A stretch of DNA of 64,000 nucleotides from Ignelater luminosus. Its lineage: Eukaryota; Arthropoda; Insecta; Coleoptera; Elateridae. Positions 49,130 to 58,430 of this stretch are shown in pieces. Under the pieces are notes generated by a model, which was given only the letters and a program-made list of their open reading frames with translations, was not told the origin of the DNA and made no database searches. The stretch covers positions 73,123-137,122 of the forward strand of contig VTPC01000979.1 of assembly GCA_011009095.1 (NCBI GenBank), in the 5' to 3' direction. The position numbers and the translations under genes are program-made. Every line of letters starts with the position of its first letter. The first letter of the stretch is position 1.

Positions 49130-49745
49130 GAATTGCTTGAAAGCTATTTCCCCATTTCTATCCCTACCACTACCGACAACCAATATAAGGAGATCTCCGA
49201 GAAAGCAATAGATGATTGGTGGTGCTAGCATAGTTTGTGAAAGCTGCTCCTTTATGACTACCAACAAAGCAAATTTTACTCGGTACTGCTATCCATTTCA
49301 AAAATATAAACAAGAAACGAAGAAAAGAACAAAGGACAGTCGTGGGTGTAGGAAAATCAATAATCAAAGCTCCATGTGGATACGACATCTTGTTCCTGAA
49401 ATATAGAATATCCTTAAAGAAACGATAGATGATTGGTGGTATCAGAACAGTTTGCCTTGCCACTACCAACAAGGTTTCATTTTGGTACTGCTATCCGTTT
49501 TCGAAATAAACAAAAAACGAAGACAATCGGGGATTTCCGGATCGTTTGAAATCAATTTTCCACTCATTACCACTATTAATGCCAATAACCAAGGTCGTAT
49601 CTGGATACGACAACCTGTTCCTGAGATATAGGATATCCGGTAAAAAACAAGACGATCTGCGGAATAACCAAAGTTCCATCTCGATGCGACAACTCATTTT
49701 CTAGCTGTGGAATCTGGATAAAAAGCAAAAAAAAATTTGGAACGA
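49130..49745 (-). repeat. Diverged tandem repeat, about 200-225-bp unit
   Basis: Recurring anchors: gatgattggtggt at 49211 and 49428, tactgctatcc at 49284 and 49486, ggatacgac followed by ttcctga-atata-gaatatcc at 49378 and 49603, and a third weaker version at 49678. On the minus strand the units translate to related peptides (DILYFRNKMSYPHGALII, DILYLRNRLSYPDTTLVI, and a weaker one). The array may therefore derive from repeats within a coding sequence, but stops occur between units. Confidence 0.75.
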
Positions 49746-51810
49746 CTGTAGCAAAACCGCTAACTATTTTCAAGCTTCGTGCCCAGGCAGAATTCTGATT
49801 AGTGAGTCAGAAGTTATTAAGGATTATCAGCCTTTCAGCAAAGAATTGTGCGAGGTTTCTTGTTCTCTGTAAAAACTATATTGAGAAGAGTTATAGGCCT
49901 GAAATTTTCAATCAGCCTAAAAGCCTGACCAGCTTCAAGAATCCAAATGAACCAAATGGTCAACCTGGCCTGGGCCCAAATTTTAAACACAAATGTCCAA
50001 GTCTTCTAACTTAAAAACTTGGCCCGTCCACATCTCTATTGTTATTGCTTCGTAGTGATTATTACTTACACTCTTAAGTTTGAAGAGCACCACTGCTCCG
50101 TGAAACATAGTTTAGAAGACATTTATATTAACAAGATTGAGACTTGAATAGTGACAGTTTCTTGACCACCATGAAGCAAGCTATCAAGTTGCAACTCGAA
50201 GACAATCACGCTCAAATGCTAAAAAATGTAGAAAGTTTTTTGTCTTGAACTGACAACACTTCTACTTGCCTATAAGGCCATAATAAAGATGAACTTGAAG
50301 TTTTTGTTGACTACGACTAATTCAACAAACATTTAGTCAATATGGACTTCCATCATAATGTCTGTTGTAAGGAGCACGATACTTGTAAAAAAAACTGTTC
50401 TTATTCTCTGCAGCTGGACTGGCAGAGCTTAGGTCTATGACAAGCAGGAACTGATAATCATTGTTTCAAGCTATCAAATTGACTTCACAAAAGTTGAATT
50501 TCTTACGAAGGTCAAGCTCAATGATTATTGCTTTACAATTCTTGCGTATGAAGAATGGACCTTTGATAAGATCCGAAAACTTTTGTACGACTCATCTTTT
50601 AGATGATTATTACTCTGGTCTATCCAGTTCTGCATTTTTATTAAATACAAATGAATTAATTGCCCATTCGATGCACCTTCAAGTTATCTAATTCAACTTT
50701 AGATACTGTTTCTATCTTGAAATCAGTCTTACTGAGTTCTTTCTAGCCCTGGTGTACATGTGAACCAATGCTGAATATTAATAATAAGGAAGATAAAAGT
50801 CTTGACCTCAACAAATATTGAAGTTCTAAAAAGATTTGAGCAACAAAATTAAGAGTTCTGTTTACAACTGTGGGGAGTCGTAGGCTTAGATTGCAGTGCG
50901 CCTTCGATTTTGTTTGCAATTATAGGAGATCGTTATGGTCTACTGATGATGGCTAAGAAGCTAAAAACTGAGTTTAAGTCTACGATTTTGATTTTACGAC
51001 TGCAGTAATATCAAAAGATAAACAAATGTTTGAAGAATGTTAAGCATTTAAATTGATTAGAGCTGAAGATGCATTACGTTAAAAGAAAGACTGCTTTTTT
51101 CAGACAAAACAATTTGCAAACTGAAATAGGACCACTTCAATAACAACTAGGCACTAACAAAATAAATTTTTGAAAAAAATTTCATTTATTTTGTCTGCAA
51201 CTTTCCTTGCCAATTTTTTTGATATTTTACATGATTAACATTCTTTCTAACGAATGTTTATGGTCTATATTTTGTTAAAAGTCACTAAAGTTGAATTGAC
51301 ATGTCAAAGGCCACATACAACACACACACTTCACTCAAAGTGTGTAATTTTCAATCAAATATTGGTTTCTGACGCTCATGTGTACAATTCACAGAATGTA
51401 AACAGATCCCGCTTCGTGTGGAGGAGCTTTTTGCGTCAAGTGGTTGCTGAAAAGCGAAATCCGTCAGAAGTTTAATACTTCATCAAAATGCGTTAAGTAT
51501 ATATATACGTGTATAATCGTATGTTGTTTGATCCTGTTTCGTGTTGCTGAATTTCAGTTTCAGGTTCAATAACTATAAGAATTCACCTTTGATTTTGTAG
51601 TACGTGAAACTCTCTTGAATCATTTATTGGGGTTTAGAATAAACACGAATTAAATTAAGATAACATCATCAATTATTAATGGATGTACAGCTTTTAAGTC
51701 ACTTTCTAGTCTGTGCTCATTTGTTTTGTATTGTTTGATGTTTTTTTCTGCCGAAGGTTTAAGAAAAAGATTTCTTCGCTTAATGGAAAGTGTACAGTAA
51801 TGGAATTGTG
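49746..51810. other. AT-rich non-coding stretch, probably intron upstream of the CAMTA exon
   Basis: No exon is recognised. Open frames such as 50461-50691 and 51254-51475 (+) are of chance length. There is a repeat word at 50934 shared with 47732. Confidence 0.5.
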
Positions 51811-51830
51811 ATGTGTTGTTATTGTTACAG
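51811..51830 (+). promoter_or_regulatory. Splice acceptor of the CAMTA exon
   Basis: A T-rich tract closes with ttattgttacag immediately before the conserved coding sequence. It fits the polypyrimidine-CAG consensus. The exon begins two bases before the first complete codon, so the upstream intron splits a codon after its first base. Confidence 0.85.
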
Positions 51831-51922
51831 ACGGTGAACCTATCAAACTGCCTGAGAACCTGGAGAGCCTGCCGCGAGCTGACCATTTCCCCACACAAAG
51901 GCATCGCTGGAACACCAACGAG
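51831..51922 (+). CDS. CAMTA: Exon of calmodulin-binding transcription activator (start of CG-1 domain)
   Basis: CAMTA proteins are nuclear, calcium/calmodulin-responsive transcription factors with an N-terminal CG-1 DNA-binding domain, then TIG, ankyrin and IQ regions. This 92-bp exon supplies two bases of a split codon plus 30 codons. The residues run from GEPIKLPENLESLPR to HFPTQRHRWNTNE, and the last eight, RHRWNTNE, are the near-invariant opening of CG-1, shared with human CAMTA1 (from memory of the family). The sequence is GC-rich against its flanks and is bounded by consensus splice sites in compatible phases (upstream phase 1, downstream phase 0). The continuation (EIAA... and the Lys/Arg-rich core of CG-1) is not found in the remaining 12 kb, nor is the preceding exon. 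A processed copy is unlikely because the exon edges are intron-flanked. Confidence 0.92.
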
Positions 51923-51930
51923 GTAAGCCT
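51923..51930 (+). promoter_or_regulatory. Splice donor of the CAMTA exon
   Basis: GAG followed by gtaagc, a near-ideal 5' splice site directly after a complete Glu codon. Confidence 0.85.
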
Positions 51931-53850
51931 TATTACCTACATGGTTATTGTTATTGGCTTAGACCCAACACCAATTTGTGTATTATTACTATCTTGTAAT
52001 ATTTGAAAACAGGTGTTTATAGAAATTTTACCCTGTTGAATAGGCTATTCTTAACATCACTACGGTTATACGTGTTAATGGTGCCTTAGAGATCCTGTGA
52101 AATTGTTGAAGAGATAATTAGATTATAATAATAAGCTCGGTTTGTTGTTTGGGGAAATAAACAACTTGTTGGAACATTGTATATTATTTTGGTCAATTGA
52201 ATTTACATGTTCGAGCTTGTTTAATATTAAAATCGGGTTTGAATAATATAATGCTGCTATGCTTGTGTTGTAGAATAATAAACGAGATTGGAGTACGAAA
52301 AAAGTTGTTAAAGGCGATTAACTTTTTTTGGAGTTAAGCTTTCAGATGAATATCGAATGCTTTGTAGTTTAACTATTTACCTTTCATATCAAAGAGCGTT
52401 AGAATAAAGGAGGGTAATTTAAAACATAATACAACACATCGAGAATTTTATTTATTTTTTTCAAATATCTGTTTCATGTTATTTCGAACGCAAGCTCTTT
52501 AGGATGACGCATTAAAAATTTCAACAATCATACGAATATACAAATTTGACAAGCTGATAGTGCTAATCAGTGAAGTAATTCTTAATCATGTCTGACAACA
52601 AGGTGCGACTTTTCCAGTTGAATACATGAAGCGTCTTTTGAATGTGAAAACTTCGAAAACAAAATCACTTATCAACTAATTAGTATAGATATGAGTAACT
52701 GTTATAGTTGATATAATTATAATAGATTTCGAAGTTTTATTAAAATAATAAAACTTTGATAACATTAGTAATAATTCAGAAGTTATTTTGTTATTTGGTT
52801 TACTGGACGTAGCTTTGAGCATCGAAAAACAAATCCTTGGAAAACGCTAAAGGACATATCTAAAAAATAGAATGCGGGTCATTTATATATTGTTAAATTC
52901 AAAAAAGTCAGAATCTGAGCCAATTCACTTTTGAAATTTTATAGACAGAATTAACTTTATACTGGCGTTCACTTTTATTAGAAATTGCTTTTGTTCATTC
53001 TCAGCATTTGTTATGATTATTGAAGTTTATTTTTTAGACTCCGCGAATAATTTATCCTGAATTATGTTAATCTGCGAGCTTTGAATTGTTGGCTCATTGC
53101 TCTAAAGCAATTTCCCCCTTTTGTACAATGTAAATTATTTGTGTTAGTTGGCATTAATTCAATAACATGGTGGGGAAACTTTCATTACACTACCCTGCCG
53201 CTGTTTTATTTGAACTTCTATATTTTCATTTAATCGTTAGATCTTTGACTTTTCCAATTTTCTGATTTAAACAATAGTCTTCAACTTAAGTTTGCAGTTA
53301 GATGAAAAGAATTACAACTTTCTGAGGTTAAAGAACATACAGAATCTGACGTTACCTGTGAACGGCCATAACATGTTTACGCATTTACACATGATTTAAG
53401 CGAAAACGTTTAGATACACCTTCTTACATATGTCAAGCTTCTTAATCTTGCTACTAACACACTCGTTAACATCAACCATGAGTTATAACTTGCAAACACG
53501 TAATAATCTGAAACAAAACACAATCAGTTAAGGTCCTTAAATATTTTTGTTTTTACTTTCAACATTTTTTCTGACACTGGTTCTGTCCTGAATTTCAACC
53601 TCAAACATTTACCTTAACCTTTTATTTGAATTTCTTACTTCATGCCTTATTAATTACATGATTTAATATTTGATAAATTTTCTTAACCTTCTAAGATTTT
53701 CTTGTGTTTTACTTATTAAGTTATTAATTCAGGTCTCTTACCATTTGTATTCAAAACGCTTATATAAGTGATAAAATTTCATTAACTTTATATAAAGTGA
53801 GTTATTAATTTCTCTCTTATACTTCTAATCAGTAAAAGTGTCGTTTGTAA
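51931..53850. other. Intron of CAMTA, no further feature
   Basis: AT-rich sequence without repeats or open frames that I can name. Confidence 0.6.
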
Positions 53851-53861
53851 GAATCTGATGT

Positions 53862-53945
53862 AGGTTTCGGTCAGAAATCGAACCCAGTTCACTCGGTCAA
53901 AAGTATCCGTACTAGCCGTACCAAGCCATGGTCGGCCGCTTCTAG
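53862..53945 (-). repeat. tRNA-derived SINE head
   Basis: On the minus strand a tRNA-like module is visible: the A-box region ggcttggtacggctagta (complement of 53910-53927) followed about 25 bases later by the B box gggttcgatttc (complement of 53874-53885). Together they form the internal RNA polymerase III promoter. This is the arrangement of many insect SINE heads. No CCA end or intact cloverleaf is evident, so it is a SINE rather than a working tRNA gene. Confidence 0.65.
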
Positions 53946-54504
53946 CCTTGAACTTACCTTGAACCACGTCTTGCCCCCATTTGTCTATAGCATAATTCGT
54001 GGTTTCACAAGTTCAATCTTGGAGTACTGTAATACATCCCTTTAGCAAATTAAAAGTGTTAATAAGTTGATATTCAAATGCTGCAATCTCACTACCTTCC
54101 TCAACTGAAACTTGCTTTATCATTTATTATTTATCTTGAAACACTTTTTAAGCACTTCTGAAGTAACATCATCTAAAACATCTTAGATTAAAATAGTAAC
54201 ACATGCAACAAAGCCTGCACTTGTCTGGTTTTAAATTTAACTACTTAAACCCATTTGATTAAATCTTCTTTCCATGAATTGTTGAATTATTCCAGAAAGA
54301 TTAGAACAAAATTTCCGATACAATCCACTTTACATTACGGAAAATTACCGATTGCGAAGGTTCTTAACGGCCAAGCATTTGTTTGCTGTAAACTTTCAGT
54401 TGCATCAAATATTCTGTATGTCGTGTTAACAACCCCAAAAGTTGTGTCAGAAAATGTTTATCCTGTTAAACAAACCTTTTGACATAGTGTTGACGATAAT
54501 AGAT
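53946..54504. other. Intronic non-coding stretch
   Basis: No feature recognised. The 54255-54482 frame is of chance length. Confidence 0.5.
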
Positions 54505-55790
54505 AATGGAGATGGACAACACAGAACAGATCAGCCCGTCGGGAGAGTCAGCAAGAAACATGAGTAGAAGTGAACTGGACAAGATTTTGACAGGCATCAT
54601 GGTGAATTTGGCGACCGCAATAGTAATGGTGTCACTTTAAGACGCAGCAGCAAGACTCGACGGCTGTAGGTGACAATACTAGCAAACCAAGCAGCTTGTA
54701 TTAGTTGTTACCAAATTCTCGCTTGGCTGCTTCTCAGTTGACTGATCATCGTTTTTTGAGCGAACGACATCAAGCAGTTCTATTTCAGAAATTCAAAGCC
54801 TTTCACAGCAGGGTCACAACATGCTCTTATTTGCAAAGCAAAGGTAAATAATTGTCAAAACTTCGCCGACTGTTTAGCCATCAAATATTGAAGCTTTGAA
54901 TAAGGAATGGCCGAAAAATCACAAGCGCAATACATAGCAGACCTAAAGGATAGTGGATTAGTGATGGAAGGTCCGCGCAAAGTAGACGGCACGAAACCAG
55001 CTAGCTAGTAAATGGATTTTCTTTCACAGTGAGACCTGAATTCTGATTTCAGTCTCAGTCTAGTTGAGCTTTGGCATGGGGCAGTGCTGTTTTGGACGGT
55101 TGGACAAAGTGTTGACAGGCATCGTGGTGAATTCGGCGACTGAAATAGTAATGGTGTCACCTTAAGATGCGACAGCAGGACTGAACGGCTGTAGGTGACA
55201 AGCTTCTCCATGATATCGTTGTTTAGCTAAATCATTGTGGACGATCTTCAGGCATTTTCGGTTCCTGTTCAAGAATGTGGTGAGGCATCTTGCTAGTCCG
55301 TGACTTCAGAACTTCCCGAATGTGGTGGTGGACTAGTTCAAGTAGTGACGATGATTGATGGATGAATAACAGAAATGGAGATGGACAACACAGGACAGAT
55401 CAGCCCGTCGGGAGAGTCAGCAAGAAACATAAGTAGAAGTGAACTGGACAAGGTGTTGCCAGGCATCGTGGTGAATTGGGCGACCGCAATAGTGAACACG
55501 CGGCAGCAAGACTCGACGGCTGTAGGTGACAATCCTCTCCATGATATCGTCGTTCAGCTAAATCGTTGTGGAGGATTTTCAAGCGTTCTTGGCTCCTGTT
55601 CTAGAATGTAATGAGGCATCTCGCAGGTCTGTAATCCTAAAACTTCCCGGATTGGGTGGCGGACTGTTTCGAGGAGTGACGATCATTGATCGATGAGTAA
55701 TAGATAATGGAGATGGGCAACACAGAACAGATCAACCCGCAGTAGTAGTACTAAGCAATGTCTGGAGCATCGTTTCTAGGATGCATAGTT
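54505..55790 (+). repeat. Repeat family B, tandemly arranged copies
   Basis: The block starting atggagatggacaaca begins units at 54506, 55375 and 55707. The block gacaggcatc-tggtgaatt recurs at about 54588, 55113 and 55457. Complete neighbouring units are about 330-340 bp apart. Between the first and second units is a segment (54700-55090) that matches 33386-33480. Both strands hold short open frames from the same repeat (for example 55375-55611 +), none with a known domain. Related to 33380-33870. Confidence 0.8.
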
Positions 55791-55805
55791 ACTTTGAAAC
55801 GATAA

Positions 55806-58191
55806 GTGTACTGTAAAGTATTGACTGAGCTTGGTGCGCAAATTATGGCTTTAAGAGGGCCAGAAGCCCAAAGTAAAGTGCGAAAAAAAATTTGTAAGAG
55901 AAAAAATGACACATGGAAGAGAAACTGTCCGAGGATCAACACATATCTAAGAGGACGAAAAAATACAGGAAGCTGGAGGTTCATAAAAAATATAAGAATA
56001 GAATTGAATAAAGAAAAAAAAAGAAAAATGGGAAGCGAAGGACTGAAACAAGGATGCTGCCTCTCGCCGAGTCTGTTCAAAACTTAGAGCAAGCGCTCAG
56101 AATATGGAAAAAGAAATGTCGAGATATGGGGCTGCTCCTAAACAACGAAATGATTTATACATTATGTTACGACGATATAAACTACATGACACTAAAACTT
56201 ATCGAAGAATATCGGAAGAGATTAATAATCAACGTCAGCAAAACGGAATATATGTGCATTGGGGGAGAACAATAAAACTTGATTATTGAGCAAGGAGAGT
56301 AAATTAAGCGTTGCAGTGAGTATAAATACCTAGGACTAAAAATTTCGAATAGAGGAACGTTGGATGAAGCAATTAACCATCGTAATGCACAATGCACAAT
56401 TTCGGTCATGAGTATTTTTTGATCTTGGATGATAAAATGGGTGATTCTAAAGTAAGTTTCAACAGATCCAGATGTAAACAATTTTAAATAATGTCTGTGG
56501 AACCGAAAAACCCAAAAAACCAAAGCATTTATCTCAATACCTGATGAGGTTAAATACCGATTTTCATTGAATTCCACCGGATAATTCCAAAAAAAATGGA
56601 ATTTTTGTTAATCAGAAGGGTCAAGTTTAGACTAGCCTGGTCACCGTGGGCGCGGGTTGGCGCCGAGTACTATTCAACCAAAACAATCCTTATCCCTTGT
56701 ACTGTCTTCCACTACTACAATTGACTCGTTGCAGCAAGTCGGCTAGGAGATATACGACATCAAAAATGCTCAAATTGTCACCACGACGGAAGTTAGAACT
56801 TTCTATCTGCTACGTTCTGACTGCTACGTCCTGACTGCTTCCAGTTCTTTTTTATTTCGTCATAAATATATTCTAACCTCTTTCTCAGAGCTGCTGCTTG
56901 ATGAAAACGCTGAGTTTTGCTGGAGTGTTACTATTGACTCAGCTTTTTACACAAAACGAGACATTTCCTGAGATGCATCAAACGCTGTCCACATCAACCG
57001 TTGACGGTTTTTTTTGGTGAATGCTCATAGCTTTTCTTGTGTGCTGTAAGCGTGACATGCAGTGGAGAAGGCGCTAGGTTGATGTACGTGACGAGATTTC
57101 GCCTCCTATCCCCCCTAGTACAGCCCCCATCAGCCCGGGCACTGGTGGACTGCCCCCAACAGAACCGGGTGAACTCTGTTGAGGCGAACTATCATGGAAC
57201 GAGGCATTCATGATCTAAAAGTAAATAGAGTCTTTATCGGCCTACGGCCTCGCCGTCGCCTTCTCCATGGAAGCAACTACACAAGGGGTTTATTTTACGA
57301 CGGTGGACTCTTACCCTTGTGGCTGGTTCCACTTTATCAAAAGATTAAGATGCAAGTTTTAACTTTCGTCGCAATAACAATTTGAGTATATTTGATATCG
57401 TATATCTCCTAGCCGACTTGCTGCAACTAGTCAGTTGTAGCAGTCAAAGATACTACAAGGGATAAGGATTGTTTTGGTTGAATAGTACTCTGCACCAACC
57501 CGCGCCCAAAGTGTCCAGGCTAGGCAAAACTTGACTCTTCTGATTAACAAAAATTCCATTTTCTCTAAAATTATCCGGTGGAATTCAATGAAAATCGGTA
57601 TTTAACCTAATCAGGTATTGAGATAAATGCTTAGTAAATAAAACCGTTGAAATTACCAGAAAAGAACCGAAGACACAAAATTTGGTTTTTTCGGTTCCAC
57701 GGGCATTATTTAAACTTGTCTACATCTGGATCTGTTGAAACGTACCTTAGAATCACTCATTCTAGCATTCAAGATCAAAAAATGCTCATGACCGAAATTT
57801 TAGCCGTATTGGACATAGTGACAAGGAGAGAAAGCCATCACGTTATTAAATAGTATACTGTGGGACAAAAGCATAAGCAACAACAATAAAAGGCGAATAT
57901 ACGATACTATAGTGAAAAATATAATCGCATATTCGTGCGAAGTCTGGCAAATAAAAGAAAGATCGAAACAAAGATTACAGGCAATGGAGATGGACTTCGT
58001 ACTTACATGGTACGGACATATTCAAAGAATGCCTGAGTTCTGAATACCTAAATAAGTATTAAGATGGAAACCAACAGGAAAAAAAATACGTGGGAGACTA
58101 AGAAGAAGAAGCTGGCAAGAAGGTATAGATAAAGCTATGGAACGACAGAGAAGTATGGAGATGTGGCATCGGAAGACGTAGAAAGTTGTAA

Positions 58192-58195
<4 letters not shown>
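55806..58195 (+). pseudogene. RTE-type ORF pseudogene, interrupted
   Basis: Visible in order: linker (NDTWKRNCPRINTYLRGRKN, about 55905-55965), a deletion of the first RT motifs, and RT motif GLKQGCCLSPSLF (about 56039-56077). Then come DDINYMTLKLIEEY with KTEYMCIGG (56172-56270) and EYKYLGLKISNRGTLDEAI (about 56315-56375). After the inserted element: ITLLNSILWDKSISNNNKRR, YSCEVWQIKERSKQ, MEMDFVLTWYGHIQRMPE and GRLRRRSWQEGIDKAMERQ (to about 58165). The order matches the C-terminal half of RTE reverse transcriptases. The YADD box is not intact and stops and frameshifts abound, so it is inactive. Confidence 0.85.
56398..57799. mobile_element. Long-terminal-inverted-repeat (fold-back) element
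   Basis: The left arm (56398-56761) and right arm (57394-57799) are reverse complements over about 360 bp with modest divergence and small indels. Outer ends are aatttcggtcatgag and its complement; inner ends are gcaagtcggctaggagatat and its complement. The centre (56762-57393) is GC-raised and holds a 68-codon frame (57179-57385) but no recognisable transposase. Long arms are typical of fold-back or Mutator-like non-autonomous elements. I could not define a target-site duplication. It interrupts the RTE coding sequence and is therefore younger. Confidence 0.85.

Positions 58196-58236
<41 letters not shown>
58196..58236. repeat. AT dinucleotide microsatellite
   Basis: About 20 perfect AT units forming the 3' tail of the RTE remnant. 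Confidence 0.95.
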
Positions 58237-58238
<2 letters not shown>

Positions 58239-58240
<2 letters not shown>

Positions 58241-58430
58241 CACACTGGTGGTAAGTGTTGTGGGACTTATATGGCTTGCGTGGTTTTGACCCTCTTCGAT
58301 CCACTGCAGAACCAACTTGAAGAATCCCGCCAATTTGGCGGCGGTTGCAGACAGACTTCTCGCCATAGCGACATAGCCCAGTGGAAACTGTAGAAACGCT
58401 TAGAAACACCAGACTCTGCTCTTAAGTATT
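58239..58430. repeat. GC-raised dispersed repeat (relative of 34990-35185)
   Basis: tgtgggacttatatggcttgcgtggt (58259) resembles tatgggacttgggtggcttgcatagt (34996), and acaccagactctg occurs about 145-160 bp later in both (58406 and 35161). It also has a short hairpin, cccgccaatttggcggcgg (58326-58344). It lies directly after the AT tail of the RTE, so it may be either flanking repeat or part of the target. Confidence 0.5.

Larger units (their letters stand above)
55806..58236 (+). mobile_element. RTE-type non-LTR retrotransposon, split by an inverted-repeat element
   Basis: The coding remnant runs to about 56390 and resumes at 57800, ending in an AT dinucleotide array, typical of RTE elements whose 3' ends are short simple repeats. 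The interruption (56398-57799) is a separate mobile element. Total RTE sequence without it is about 1.0 kb, so most of the element is missing. Confidence 0.8.

Noticed and set aside
49130-49745. CRISPR-like array
   Set aside because: Units are long and diverged with no constant short repeat plus unique spacer pattern, and the genome is eukaryotic.
53862-53945. Functional tRNA gene
   Set aside because: A and B boxes are present but no acceptor stem or cloverleaf pairing is evident, so a SINE head is the better call.
54255-54482. Possible next CAMTA exon in the downstream intron
   Set aside because: Its translation has none of the expected Lys/Arg-rich CG-1 residues and no matching phase-0 acceptor.
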